DNA of 64,000 bases from Rhynchopus sp. YZ270_cl-10 (GCA_964035575.1 OZ037911.1:868001-932000); one strand, 5' to 3'; shown: positions 16,428 to 27,317, counted from the stretch's first letter. The notes: a model not told the origin generated them from the letters alone. Numbers and translations: made by a program.

Positions 16428-18329
16428 ATGTCGACACCTACACTTCATGTGGACATAGGACGAGAGGTGGCACTTGTTGGCCTCGAGGAAGACATTGCAC
16501 TGGAGGGGCGCACAGGGACTGTGCTTGACGTGGACGGCGTGGACTGCATCGTTGCTGTGGGCGACCAGCTTGGGGTGGTGTCTCAGGATAAGGTGGGGCC
16601 CACACCGTGCTCGGCTTGCGGTGTGGATGCGGGGGGCGAGCACGCTCAGGTACGGCGGCTCACCACGGAGCGCAATGCACTGCACAACGATGTGATCCAC
16701 CTCCGCCGCATTGCCGAGGCTCATGCGGCCGACTCTGCTGCACTCAGAGACGAACTCTCTCGTGTCAACTCTGAGCTCTCCGCCACCCACGCAGCCGCCA
16801 ACCGCCGCACCGAACACCTCGAGGCTGCCATGCGTGCCGCCGTCGCTCAGCAGATCGGCTCCTTCACCTCTGAGATCGATGCTGCAACTACTACCCACTC
16901 CGACACCGCCCTGAGCGCACAGCAGGAACGCACCCGCCTTGCAGAGGCAGACGCTGCAAAGGCGAATGCGGCATTGGCGGCGGTGTACGACTCTGCACGG
17001 CAGGCGTTGCTCGAGGCGCGGGCGTTGTTTGAGAATGTCTGTGAGGCATTTTCTGCGCAAGAGGACTTCTCCGCAGGGTACGCTCAGATAGGCGAAGGTG
17101 GCAACACACTGCAAAGTCCCACCCAGAATGACGAACCAGAATTTGTCGTCCGCGTACAACGCAAACGGCTAGACCGCAGTGCAGCGGCGCTGTCCTCAGC
17201 ACTCCGCGGGGTCGACTCCTGCCACGACTGGATCGCCCAAGCTGTCGAAGCCACCGGACAACCCCGACCAGGTGCCCTCCCTGCCGCCCCACTACACCAC
17301 TTTCCCAACTATTCTGACCCAGAACTGCTCGGTGACGAACCCAAACCGACAGTCACCTTCGCAGAAGAAGACAAGAAAGAAGAGCCAAAGGAAGAGGACG
17401 ACCTGGAAGCCCTTCGTTCAACAAGCAAGCAACGCTATATGGGCACACCAAAGGAAAACAAGCCGCACCCATACAGAGGCAAAACACACCTCCTCTCGAT
17501 CTGCCTGGACTACGCGGGGACGCAAAGTCCGCTCAACTGTTGTGTCGACGGCGACAGAGTCACCGGCGTTGCGAAGAAGGGTGGCGTACAGGACATTGTC
17601 AAACTCTACGATATCGACGCACCGGATGGGCCTACCTGGCCAAGCCGTGCGAACGTCCTAGGCACCATAGCGTCTATGGGAGCACGGTGCGCCCCTGGGG
17701 ACTATTTTGTGCTTCACTACTCCGGGCACGGCGGGTCCGTGGAAGACCTCGACGGCGACGAGGAAACCGGTTTCGACCAGACCCTCTGTCTCCGCCACCC
17801 ATCCGGCGAAATCGACCAGCTCGTAGACGACGACTTCTCCGCCGCCTTGGCGACCTGCTGTGGCAGCGACGTCAGCATTCTCGTCCTCGCAGACGCCTGC
17901 CACAGCGGAACGCTTCTGGACCTGGCTAAGGATGACCTCTGGGGCTCACATAAAAACGTTGTTTCGATTTCTGGCTGCCAAGATGCACAGTGCTCTACCG
18001 ACACTGGGGATGGGGGTGCCATGACGAACGCGTTTTTGAAAATTATGAAATCAAAGTTGACCAGAGACCTGAGAAAAAAACGGAAGTGTTCCATCCAATA
18101 TGTCTTCAACAGAATGGTCGAAGCAATAAAGCAGCCAGACGAAGTAAAGTACGACGACTCAGATGGGTCAGAGTGGTCCGAAACGGCACCCCCCGAGGAC
18201 GACAACGAGTCAAGCACAGACTACCAAGACCTTCTCATGGCAGCGATCTACGGAATAGAGATCGGGCAGGACATGACCCTCTCGTGGATCAGTCAGTGCG
18301 ACCCGACGACAGTCTGCTTTCCATTCTGA
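16428..18329 (+). CDS. Metacaspase with coiled-coil N-terminal region
   Basis: This 633-residue protein ends in a caspase-fold peptidase (C14 family). The catalytic dyad is His434 in HYSGHGG and Cys491 in DACHSGT. Metacaspases cleave after Arg or Lys and are usually calcium-dependent; the acidic DLDGDEETG loop between the dyad residues fits that. The p20 region starts near residue 345 (GKTHLLSICLDYAG). The N-terminal 340 residues are unusual. They open with a beta-rich segment containing a CSAC pair (about 62-65), followed by a long Ala/Glu/Arg-rich helix (about 80-205) likely to be a coiled coil. They are not the Pro/Gln-rich or zinc-finger prodomain of typical type I metacaspases. The start is the first ATG and the only one before the conserved segment. 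Confidence 0.9.
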   Translation: MSTPTLHVDIGREVALVGLEEDIALEGRTGTVLDVDGVDCIVAVGDQLGVVSQDKVGPTPCSACGVDAGGEHAQVRRLTTERNALHNDVIHLRRIAEAHAADSAALRDELSRVNSELSATHAAANRRTEHLEAAMRAAVAQQIGSFTSEIDAATTTHSDTALSAQQERTRLAEADAAKANAALAAVYDSARQALLEARALFENVCEAFSAQEDFSAGYAQIGEGGNTLQSPTQNDEPEFVVRVQRKRLDRSAAALSSALRGVDSCHDWIAQAVEATGQPRPGALPAAPLHHFPNYSDPELLGDEPKPTVTFAEEDKKEEPKEEDDLEALRSTSKQRYMGTPKENKPHPYRGKTHLLSICLDYAGTQSPLNCCVDGDRVTGVAKKGGVQDIVKLYDIDAPDGPTWPSRANVLGTIASMGARCAPGDYFVLHYSGHGGSVEDLDGDEETGFDQTLCLRHPSGEIDQLVDDDFSAALATCCGSDVSILVLADACHSGTLLDLAKDDLWGSHKNVVSISGCQDAQCSTDTGDGGAMTNAFLKIMKSKLTRDLRKKRKCSIQYVFNRMVEAIKQPDEVKYDDSDGSEWSETAPPEDDNESSTDYQDLLMAAIYGIEIGQDMTLSWISQCDPTTVCFPF

Positions 18330-18788
18330 GTCTGTTTGGTGTGTTGTGTCTTTTCAGTTTTCTTCTTGCTTCCCATAGAGTATTATTTGTATAGAACAGA
18401 GAGAAAAAAGTGTCCATTTTGTCGTCCTATTGTGCTATCATATTCATCGTGTGGAGTCAGGCCAGCTTTATTGCAGACAGGAGAGGTGCCACATCCAGGG
18501 GTGAGATGTGCTGCTTGTAAATGACTTCTCAGGTCCGCACTTCGCGGTAGCCCCAAGGGACGACACCCTTCTTCAGAAGCCACGTAGGAAATGCTTCCCC
18601 ACCCCCTCTACACTGTCCGTGTGGATCCCCTCACTACGTAAGGAGTTATCTGATGCCACAAGGCAAGTCGTTCCTCCAAAGCGCTTGACTGAGATGCGGT
18701 TTAGCACGTTTCAACTACTCTTTTTTTGTTCAGGTACACTGTCGCGAGAGAGCGTATTTCAAGTCTTTTTCCCCCCCCTTTTGAAACC
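18330..18788. other. Intergenic leader region
   Basis: No gene is seen. From about 18687 it shares GCACGTTTCAACTACT with the segment near 15807, and it ends in a Py tract, TTGTTCAG (AG at 18732-18733), and an R1 copy just before the next ATG. Confidence 0.6.
18732..18765 (+). repeat. Dispersed repeat R1, short copy
   Basis: GGTACACTGTCGCGAGAGAG then CGTATTTCAAGTC matches the R1 core. It ends about 25 bases before the ATG of the membrane-protein gene, so the repeat would lie in its 5' leader. Confidence 0.55.
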
Positions 18789-19889
18789 ATGTGGTGTGGC
18801 CGTGTGGTGCTTGTGCTTCTGGCTGTGGTTGTGTGTGATGCACAGCGGATGTATTGGTTCAAGGCAACAGAGTCCTGGCAGCACAGCAGGGGTCATGATC
18901 TTTTCAGTGAAGAGGAGTATTCGATGGTAGGGAGCATGCAGACAGCGCAGACGACCACACATCTGGGTTGCATCCGCTGTGATAGCAACGGTGACTGCAC
19001 AAGCAACGGGGAGTGGGGTGCGTCAGGTACAATATTCACAACTGGGAGCCTGCAGCTCACGATCTACTTCGATGCGTGGGAGGACGACACGGGCAGTCGC
19101 TGCACACATGACTCATCATGGCACGGTCATGACGACAACCGTGTGGAGAAGACGTGCACCATTGACATGGGGAACCATGCACACGACACCGTCATATCCT
19201 ACCAGTGCCATGGTGCCGATGCTGCGCTCACAGTGCAGTTCCGTTGGTGGGATGCAAGCACGTCTGCGCCGCCAACACCAGCACCGCCGACAAGGGCACC
19301 TCCAACATCTTCTCCACCGACACCTGCGCCGCCTACATCTGCACCACCTACGTTGCCACCACCAACACCTTCACCTCCAACGCCTTCGCCGCCAACACCT
19401 GCACCACCAACCTCGGCTCCGCTAACACCGTCACCACCAACTTCGTCACCCCCAACACCTGCACCGCTATCTGCACCAGACCGCCTCTCTGTGCACGTCA
19501 ACACAAGCCACAGACTGCGCGATGTTGCCCTGTTTGTGACAGCACTGGTACTTGGCATGGTAGCTGTTGCCGCCTTCTGCTTGTACAGAAGGCGCAGGAA
19601 GGCGCACGTCACAGCAGGCCACGCACACCGACCGAACCCGCTTGCTGAGATCGACTCCGAAGAAGAGATGCAGGTGCCCTCTGCACCACCTGCGCTGTCT
19701 GTTTCTTCCGCATCTGTGCAAGACATGCTTGAGGAACAGCCACTCGACAGCAACGTATCCTGTGCAGGCGCTGGACAGGACTGCTGCGCCGCGCCACTCC
19801 CACCCTCAGACACAGACCTTCAGTGCGTCGCACTCACATCCACATGCTCCCCATCAGGAGAAGGGCAGTACACTGAGGTGCAAGAGTGA
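18789..19889 (+). CDS. Type I membrane protein with Pro/Thr stalk, copy 1
   Basis: The 366-residue product has a signal peptide (residues 1-19, MWCGRVVLVLLAVVVCDAQ). A Cys-containing ectodomain follows at about 20-158 (hallmarks [27 protein letters not shown]). Next come a stalk of about 17 Pro-Pro-Thr-Pro-Ala/Ser units, one membrane helix (about 246-268, [20 protein letters not shown]) with the stop-transfer RRRRK, and a tail of about 95 residues. The ectodomain is probably a beta-sandwich, but I do not recognise the family; binding of a carbohydrate or surface ligand is only a guess. The Pro/Thr stalk is likely to be O-glycosylated. A paralogue with a much longer stalk lies 1.2 kb downstream. 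Confidence 0.8.
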   Translation: MWCGRVVLVLLAVVVCDAQRMYWFKATESWQHSRGHDLFSEEEYSMVGSMQTAQTTTHLGCIRCDSNGDCTSNGEWGASGTIFTTGSLQLTIYFDAWEDDTGSRCTHDSSWHGHDDNRVEKTCTIDMGNHAHDTVISYQCHGADAALTVQFRWWDASTSAPPTPAPPTRAPPTSSPPTPAPPTSAPPTLPPPTPSPPTPSPPTPAPPTSAPLTPSPPTSSPPTPAPLSAPDRLSVHVNTSHRLRDVALFVTALVLGMVAVAAFCLYRRRRKAHVTAGHAHRPNPLAEIDSEEEMQVPSAPPALSVSSASVQDMLEEQPLDSNVSCAGAGQDCCAAPLPPSDTDLQCVALTSTCSPSGEGQYTEVQE

Positions 19890-21047
19890 ACGGTGTGCCC
19901 CCCCCTCCCGATCTGGCTCACTTCCCACACATTGAGGTGCTGCGCTCCGGTGTTCTTAGGATCCCTTTGTTTCTGACTGATGCAGCAAGAGGGTGCACAG
20001 CCCAGCGCAGACCGCGAAATGGAAGTACACCGAGCGTGTCGTGTCCTTTCCGTTGCCGCGTTCGATTGTTCTAAGACATCCCACGCCACAACACAACGGG
20101 TAACCTAAGGAAATGTGCTGCACAGACCCCGGATAAGAAGATCGTTCTCACCCCAAGACCTTCAGTTCAGTTTCTTTTTTGTATTTCTACAAACGCATCT
20201 TTCTTTATCCTTCAAGGTTACTCAGTACAGAGACTTAGGTTCTGATAACTTTTTCCTTTTTTGTGCCAGCATAACAGCAACCGAGCGACCCAATCTGTAT
20301 GTGTGCCATATGACGTATTGTATGCTGGAGCACGACTCCGGTTGTAGAACTGAGGGAGAATGTCAACTTGGAACATTTCCACCCCCCCAAAAACAAAATA
20401 GTGAAGCTCATCTTCGGGGTGTCTACACTAAATTACCAAGTTTTCAAAAAAAAGAAGTACGAAGGCTTCGGCCGACTTTGAGTACAGATCTTTTTTTCCG
20501 GTAGGCGCAAAGTGATTTGTCACAACAAAAAAATGGCGTTTTGCAAACGCATACATTTCTATGGACACAGGCACCACTTGGTCGCTTGGAGATCTCCACT
20601 TGGTTATCTTCCCTCTGTGGTACGTATGTCGAGGTGACGAAGCACTGTGCGAAAAAAGATTGATGAATAACCAATGTTCAAAACATTAAGTAGTCTAATC
20701 AGACTCAGCACTGTGCGACTGAGGGTTATCGTACCAACGTTCCCCCCCTTTTACGATGGCATTGTCTCTGTTCTGTTGTTTTCTTTTTGTGTGAAATACA
20801 TCGTTGACCTCCGGACCGGTCATCATCATATTACACACGATGTGTGCTCGCTAAGGTACATTATTCGTTACGTTATGCTAGGCAATTCAGTACTCGATAT
20901 ACCTACCCTTAGTGTCTTGCCCCCCATGTGTCGAAGAAAAAAGACCCAAAAAAAAAAGTAACTGTGTTCCACTCACCGTCTCTTGTCGCCTACACCTGGC
21001 CCCATCACATCAAGTCACAGGGGGGGTTGTGGGTACACTGTTTAACC
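19890..21047. other. Intergenic
   Basis: No gene is seen. It contains an R3 copy (20399-20454) and ends with CTGGGGTACACTGTTTAACC-like sequence, a partial R1 core (near 21030), directly before the next ATG. Confidence 0.6.
20399..20454 (+). repeat. Dispersed repeat R3
   Basis: TAGTGAAGCTCATCTTCGGG, GTGTCTACACTAA and CCAAGTTTTCAAAAAAAA give the full R3 order. It matches the copies near 34476 and 46375. Confidence 0.6.
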
Positions 21048-22732
21048 ATGTGGTGTGGCCGTGTGGTGCTTGTGCTTCTGGCTGTGGTTGTGTGTGATGC
21101 ACAGCGGATGTATTGGTTCAAGGCAACAGAGTCCTGGCAGCACAGCAGGGGTAATGAATGGGGTGAGGAGGAGTATTCGATGGTAGGAGCCTGCAGACGG
21201 CACAGACGACCACACACCTGGGTTGCATCCGTTGTGAGAGCAACGGTGACTGCACAAGCAACGGGGAGTGGGGTGCGTCAGGTACAATGTTCACAACTGG
21301 GAGCCTGCAGCTCACGATCTACTTCGATGCGTGGGAGGACGACACGGGCAGTCGCTGCACACATGACTCAAAATGGCACAGCAATGATGACGACAACCGT
21401 GTGAAGAAGACGTGCACCATTGACATGGGGAACCATGCACACGACACCGTCATATCCTACCAGTGCCATGGTGCCGATGCTGCGCTCACAGTGCAGTTCC
21501 GTTGGTGGGATGCACGCACGTCTGCGCCGCCAACACCTGCACCACCCACGTCGTCACCTCCAACATCTTCTCCACCAACACCTTCACCGCCAACACCTGC
21601 GCCACCCACGTCTTCACCACCGACACCTGCACCACCAACGCCTTCGCCTCCGACACCGTCACCACCGACACCTTCTCCACCGACACCTTCTCCACCAACA
21701 CCTGCACCACCAACACCGTCGCCTCCGACACCGTCACCACCGACACCTTCTCCACCAACACCTTCACCGCCAACACCTGCGCCACCCACGTCTTCACCAC
21801 CAACACCTGCACCACCAACGCCTTCGCCTCCGACACCGTCACCACCGACACCTTCTCCACCGACACCTTCTCCACCAACACCTTCACCGCCAACACCTGC
21901 ACCTCCAACATCGTCGCCACCGACACCTTCTCCACCAACGCCTTCTCCACCAACACCTGCACCGCCAACACCGTCGCCTCCGACACCTGCACCACCCACG
22001 TCGTCACCACCGACACCTGCACCACCAACGCCTTCGCCACCAACACCTTCACCGCCAACACCTGCACCTCCAACACCGTCGCCTCCGACACCTGCACCAC
22101 TCACGTCGTCACCACCGACATTGCCACCGCCTACAAGCGCGCCTTTGACGAGTGCGCCTCCAACATCTGAACCACTGACAGCCGCGCCGCCCACAAGCGC
22201 ACCACCAACATCTCTACCGCCAACACCGTCACCACCTACAAATGCACCACCAACACCTGCACCGCCGACACCGTCACCTCCAACACCTGCACCGCTATCT
22301 GCATCGGTGACGAGCGCACCAGACCGCCTCTCTGTGCATATCAACACAAGCCACCGACTGCGCGATGTTGCCCTGCTTGTGATGGCACTGGTACTTGGCA
22401 TAGTAGCTGTTGCCGCCTTCTGCTTGTACAGAAGGCGCAGGAAGGCGCACGGCACAGCAGGCCACGTACAAGCACGACCAAACCCGCTTGCTGAGATCGA
22501 CTCCGAAGAGATGCAGGTGCCCTCTGCACCACCTGCACCGTCCACACCTGCGTTTTCTACAATCGCGCTGGAGACGCCAGACGCACCTCCACTTGACAAC
22601 AACGTATCCTGTGCAGGCGCTGCACAGGACTGCTGTGCCGCACCACTGCCACCCATAGACCTTGAGTGCGTCGCACCCACCTTCGCATGCTCCCCGTCAG
22701 GAGAAGGGCAGTACACTGAGGTGCAGGAGTGA
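21048..22732 (+). pseudogene. Type I membrane protein with Pro/Thr stalk, copy 2, frameshifted
   Basis: The sequence from the ATG to the stop parallels the 18789 gene: the same signal peptide, ectodomain, stalk, membrane helix and cytoplasmic tail. Compared with that copy, one G is missing in the GTAGGGAGC segment (here GTAGGAGCC, near 21184). This throws the signal peptide and first 45 residues out of frame with the remaining 490. Everything after the shift is open and well conserved, including the WEDD and RWWD ectodomain motifs and the RRRRK stop-transfer. An in-frame ATG at 21287 would give a product without a signal peptide. The stalk is about 260 residues, three times that of copy 1. 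Either a sequencing error or a very recent null allele would explain the intact remainder. Confidence 0.65.
21523..22300 (+). repeat. 15-base coding minisatellite (Pro-Pro-Thr-Pro-Ser/Ala)
   Basis: About 52 imperfect units of the type CCACCGACACCTTCT encode the stalk of copy 2. Blocks of several units are repeated as larger cassettes (the run near 21600-21700 recurs near 21770-21880), so expansion involved multi-unit duplication. The paralogue carries only about 17 units. Confidence 0.85.
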
Positions 22733-23519
22733 ACGCCAGGAGGATGTAGCCCTTACCAAGCCGTCCTCGCGTCTGGGTGAAGAGTTTCACACCTGATGGG
22801 CGCACAGTGGACAGAACCCGTCGGGTTAACGCGCAGTTGTTATGATGTAGCTATCTCTCAGGCAGCTCAGTGATCAGGCACCACGCATTGCACATACGGG
22901 CAACATTCTGTGTCGGAATTACCCATACCTGATGTCAACAAATTTCATATGCAACCCCTCGTGTCTTCCTCCCAAACAGTGCTCCGTCTTTGCACCTGTT
23001 GACAGGAGTGGCGTGTGCGGTAGCATTTACAGTCAAACAACAAAAATGGAAATGACAAAAAAACGAGGTTTTCGGGCCGTCTCACCTTTTCTAGGAATCG
23101 TTTTTCTGCACCCGAAAGCCATTATTACCCACATTCTCCCAGAATTAGCGCGACCACTGTGTGGAGGGGGTGATCTGTCGACCTCCACTATTTAACCTTT
23201 GAACCATTTTTTTGTCGTTGCTTGTGCGTGTCTCCTTCCACAGTTCCCTCCTTCTCTCTTGCCTGCACATTTGTGCACAAAAAAAATTTTTTTTTGTTTT
23301 TCTTTAACCCTGTGAACAGTAGTACAGTGTCCGGCTTTGTCGTATCTAACCCAGGTTTTGGTTGTGTTTATGAGTGGAACCTAACAGTGCAAAAGTTGGA
23401 CTTGCTCCGTTTAGCTGGTACACTGTTTAAAAATCACATGGGTGCTGCGGGGGGGCGGTGTGTGTTTTTTTGTTTACCTTCTTCTTCTTCTTTTTTTTAT
23501 GATTTGTTTTTTGTTGAGA

Positions 23520-23546
23520 TACACGACGATGCAGTAAAATCGTGTA
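23520..23546. repeat. Short inverted repeat, possible MITE relic
   Basis: TACACGA and TCGTGTA flank a 13-base centre. The left part, GAGATACACGACG, repeats the left junction of the element at 4047 (GAGAGATACACGACG), and both have TA at the outer ends. It may be a deletion derivative of that family. Confidence 0.4.
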
Positions 23547-24020
23547 ATAATAGAAGCTGAATTTTTAACCATCCATTTTCTGTTTATGACGGGGCCCTGT
23601 ATCCGAGAAGCCGTCTGTACAGGATTACGTTCCCATCTTACCTTTTTCTTAGTGCTTTTGTTTTTTTTTTTTGTTTTTTTGTTTTTTTTTTGTCCTTTTC
23701 TCTTCGGGTGGCGGGGTGTGTGCGCGCATGCCTTCTGTAAGCACCCCTACTGTCCTCAATACACATCTTCTGGCTTTCCTCAAGGGTGCACGCGGTGGCA
23801 ATACGTGAATATCTTTGCGTCCCTTTGTCACCAACACTGCACCCAATCGAGGTGACTTAACGTGAGAATCTTCGATCAATCTTTACCAACCTTTCCTCTA
23901 GTGAGTCGTCTTAGTGCCCTCCACAATACACCTCTCCCCCCTACTCTGTATTTTGACTACTTTTTGTGTCAATAACCCCCCTTTGACTTTCTTCCACAGT
24001 TTAAAAAAAGGATAGCGGAG

Positions 24021-24068
24021 ATTTGCACAAACTGTTGGCAACACAACCGAGGCAACTACACTACTCCA
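24021..24068 (+). repeat. Dispersed repeat R4
   Basis: GATTTGCACAAACTGT, then GGCAACACAACCGAGGCAAC and TACACTACTC, are repeated almost exactly at 46302-46348. Both are preceded by an A-rich stretch and followed by a homopolymer-rich segment. Confidence 0.6.
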
Positions 24069-24195
24069 ACATTTTTTTTCAAAAAAAAAAAAAAAAAAAA
24101 CACATCTTTTCCTAACGGCTAAGCTATACGAGCCCCGGGAAGATACAAATCTTAACCCATTCCCTACAGTGCAACCGATGGTATTATAACGAAAG

Positions 24196-24240
24196 GTAGA
24201 CTGTTCACGATAGGGCTTTTGTGTGTCAAACCCAGTTTAT
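24196..24240 (+). repeat. Dispersed repeat R1, short divergent copy
   Basis: GTAGACTGTTCACGATAGGG, then CTTTTGTGTGTCAA, aligns with the R1 core. The orientation is the same as in all other copies. Confidence 0.45.
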
Positions 24241-24615
24241 TTTTTTAAGTACAAAAGTTTAAAGGAGAAATAGGTCCTCCGATACGGTCGCCAATCACCC
24301 AACAGGGTAATTGAGCAATCAGCGAAAAAAACCTTTTCTTCCTTTTTTTCTATCAGAGTATTTTTTTTTGTTTCTTCTTTTTTTCAACACTCCGGGGGGG
24401 TTCGATAACCCTGCGGAGTGTTCAGTGTCATGCGTCCTCGACGCGTTTTGCACGAATCAACTTCACTCTTTCCTCCCCTTGCTAACAGTATTATACCTGC
24501 TGCGTACATAAACACGAGAACCCCCTTTAATTAAAACCGCGTCTTTCGATGTACGCAACTATCGCATTTTCATACCTCTCCCCTCCCCCCTCCTCCGGGA
24601 CTCAGTGACAAATGA

Positions 24616-24644
24616 AAAATGACAAATGACTGATTTGTCATTTT
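24616..24644. repeat. Hairpin upstream of coiled-coil/PDZ gene
   Basis: AAAATGACAAAT and ATTTGTCATTTT form a perfect 12-bp stem around the loop GACTG. TGACAAATGA is also repeated directly just upstream. It lies about 110 bases before the preferred ATG. Confidence 0.45.
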
Positions 24645-24709
24645 CATAACTATGACATCTGTTTCATCATGTTGTCAGCTTGTCATTGGGTCTCGTTGTG
24701 TCATCTCAT

Positions 24710-24751
24710 CTCTCCCCTCCCTCCACCCCATCTTCTCACCCTTCTCCACAG
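24710..24751 (+). promoter_or_regulatory. Long pyrimidine tract ending in CACAG
   Basis: A 40-base tract of almost pure C and T ends in CCACAG just two bases before the ATG at 24754. It is the clearest 3' splice-site-like signal in the window. It argues that translation starts at 24754 rather than at the in-frame ATG at 24652. Confidence 0.45.
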
Positions 24752-24753
24752 AA

Positions 24754-26256
24754 ATGGAGGGGCAACGATGGAGCCCTTACCGGACGGTGCCTTTAAAGGA
24801 AATGGACGTGCCGTCACCCATCCCCGAGGTGGAGCTGCAGGAGAGCCATGCGTTGCTGCAGAAGCTGGACAGCCATGACGACGACATGCACCAGATGCTC
24901 TGCGACGCGCACGAAGACAACACAAAACTGCGGAAGCTGCTGAAGCTGGTTCTCTTGCGTGCGGGGGACACCATCACAATGCAGGAGGTCCTCCAATCCG
25001 TAGGTGAAGGCGGCCTCATCGTGGACCCACGACCCGACATTCATGACGAAGCTGTTCTCGCTACCGCTGCCGCTGCCGCGGCACCTATGGCGGGTGAAGG
25101 CAAATGGTTTGAAACACAAATGAAAATCCGGAAGCTTGAGTCGCAACGTACCGAGCTTCTCACCGAGATCGAGGCCTATTCCCAGAGGGAACAGCATTTA
25201 CGCGCTGTGTCAGCGGAATCAGACGCAAGGTGTAGGTCAGCCTTGGAGGATTTGGGTGTCAAACAACAGGCACTTCTGAGACAAGACCAGGACATTGTTG
25301 AGAAGGCGGCCGCACATATTTCGCTCGACCTAGAACTTCAACGGACGAAGGCTATATTGCAGGAGAAGGGGCAGACCGAGGAGAACCTTCGTGCACATCT
25401 CGATACACAAGCCGCTAGATTGCACGAGAGAGAGGCGGAACTGGCGGAGCATGCTTCTGCCGTGGCAAGACTGAGTGCGGAACGGAACCTAGCGATTTCA
25501 CTTCTATCCACGACCGTAACAGAGCACGCAAAAACGGCTGCAACAGTGGGCCGGCTGTGTCGTGCAAGCAATGAGCCGCATGCACTACCCTTGCTTGATA
25601 CCATCATGCGGGCCGTCCCCCCAGGGCATGCTTCGCACGACATTGTACACAACCCGCACCACCAAGGGGTGTCCTACCTCCGCTCCGTCTCACCAAAGCG
25701 TCAGCAGCAGCACCGCAACACCAGCCCCTCCCCTGCCACCACGGACCCCATAGCGCAGAGCCCGCCTCTCAAGGCTGCCTCGCTGCAGGTCCACTTCGCG
25801 TCGCCTCCTTTGGTTACGCCAAAGGCGTCGCTGCCGTTTCCGTCGCCGCCGGTGGTGTCACCTATCGTGCAGTCGGAGTATGTGTCTCCCGCAAAGAGGC
25901 ACGGTGTGACCCCAGGAGTAACTCCAGGTGGTGTGGTGCACACAGCGCCGGCTGCGTGTGTTGTGCTGCATAAGACACCAGGTGGTCCGATGGGGCTGTC
26001 GTGGAGTACTGTAGGGAATATGCTGACGTTGCGTGCGGTGGACCAAGGGTCGTCTGCGTGGGAGGCAGGTTGCGTGGCGTTTGTAGGTCGGAGGCTTGTG
26101 TCTGCATGTGGTGTGCCTGTGAGAACAGCGTTGTCCCTCTCTGCAGTTACCCTTCCAATGAGCCGGGTGGACCTAGTGTTCGACTCAGACCTCAGAGAGG
26201 AGTCTGTCGCCCCATCAGTAACGTCTCCGTTTGCGAAGGCGGGTGAGCTGTTTTAG
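24754..26256 (+). CDS. Coiled-coil protein with C-terminal PDZ-like domain
   Basis: The 500-residue product has a long helical region at about 20-275, with heptad-like Leu, Glu, Gln and Arg patterns (for example LESQRTELLTEIEAYSQ), broken by an Ala run. A Ser/Pro-rich linker with SPxK/TP sites follows at about 310-400. The C-terminal 90 residues (about 405-490) resemble a PDZ domain: GGPMGLSWS is a plausible carboxylate-binding loop, followed by LTLRAVDQGSSAWEAG and VGRRLVSACGVPV. A cytoskeletal or flagellar scaffold that binds C-terminal peptides is likely; the partner is unknown. An upstream in-frame ATG at 24652 would add 34 residues, but a strong Py-AG signal separates the two ATGs. Confidence 0.75.
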   Translation: MEGQRWSPYRTVPLKEMDVPSPIPEVELQESHALLQKLDSHDDDMHQMLCDAHEDNTKLRKLLKLVLLRAGDTITMQEVLQSVGEGGLIVDPRPDIHDEAVLATAAAAAAPMAGEGKWFETQMKIRKLESQRTELLTEIEAYSQREQHLRAVSAESDARCRSALEDLGVKQQALLRQDQDIVEKAAAHISLDLELQRTKAILQEKGQTEENLRAHLDTQAARLHEREAELAEHASAVARLSAERNLAISLLSTTVTEHAKTAATVGRLCRASNEPHALPLLDTIMRAVPPGHASHDIVHNPHHQGVSYLRSVSPKRQQQHRNTSPSPATTDPIAQSPPLKAASLQVHFASPPLVTPKASLPFPSPPVVSPIVQSEYVSPAKRHGVTPGVTPGGVVHTAPAACVVLHKTPGGPMGLSWSTVGNMLTLRAVDQGSSAWEAGCVAFVGRRLVSACGVPVRTALSLSAVTLPMSRVDLVFDSDLREESVAPSVTSPFAKAGELF

Positions 26257-27317
26257 AAGTGGGGGTGGGGGGGGGAGCACAGCTGAGAATAAGCCGGGTC
26301 CAGGTCCCAGTCCCAGTCCGGCTGAGAATAACCGGGTCCCCGAGTCTTCTCAGCTGTGGTGGGTGGTCCGGTTAAAGAGAAAGGTGTGGGGAAGTGTGTT
26401 GGAGAGTGGAGGAGGTTCGTTTTATCTTTCCAAAAAAAAAAGGGGGGAGGTGGGTTTTTGGATAGTGGTCAGAGATTTATATACCATAGTAGAACTGAGG
26501 CCGAACCTCAGTTTTGAAAAAAAAAAAAAAACTTTTGCAGATTTGGGAAAAAAGTTTTTAGCATTTTTTGTGGAACTGGGTTGCTGACCGCACCATGAAA
26601 TCCCGCACCATACAGGCTGTACCCAATTTTTTTTTGCCTGCGGCACCATTTTTCCTTTTTTGCTCCGCAAAAAAGGGTTCGTTGAGTGACTCTGTGGTGT
26701 AAAAGGCTAGATTTTTACACCGTACCCCAATTTTTTTTCGCCTGCGGCGCCATATTATATTATTTTTTTTTGCTTCGCAAAAAAAAAAAATTGAGTCATG
26801 AGTCCTGATATGGGTGAAAAATTGCATCCGGGTGCCCTTTTGTGCACTCCTCCTGAAGGGGTGCAAGGTGCTGTGAATGCTACCTTGCGTGCTGGAGTCA
26901 GGCATAGTGCATGTGTGGAGGGACCTGCTGGAGCCCTAGCCAGTGAAGCCCCCTGGGCTAGTACAATGATGATACTTCAATCTGAAGTCCATTTCTTCAA
27001 AAAAGCCCCTCCGTGCCTGCAGCCCCCTCAGGAATAGCAACCTCACTTTTTTTGTACTTTTGGTAAGGAAAAAAATCGTATATAAATCCCTGATAGTGGT
27101 GTAGCTAAAAAAAAAATAAGTAGTAGAGTGTGGCCGTAGAGAGGACCAAAGTGTAAAGGAGGGAGAGTCGTTCCCTGTTCCCTGCCCCCATTCCTCGTTT
27201 CCCCAACTCCCCTCCCCTGCCCCCGTGTACGATCTAGATTTCAAAAAAAAAGTAAAATTTTGTGCTCACCTTTTGTGTAGTTGTGTCGGAATGACCCCCA
27301 AGACACCACACCCACGA

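Larger units (their letters stand above)
22733..24753. other. Long intergenic region
   Basis: No credible gene in 2 kb. It has T and A homopolymers, a 27-base hairpin (TACACGA...TCGTGTA, 23520-23546) resembling the ends of the 4047 element, an R4 copy (24021-24068), an R1 copy (24196-24240) and a hairpin (24616-24644) before the coiled-coil/PDZ gene. Confidence 0.65.

Noticed and set aside
26461-27110. 640-base element bounded by inverted GTATATAAATC segments
   Set aside because: The inverted match is about 16 bases with a mismatch and the flanks do not suggest a target duplication; too weak to call an element.
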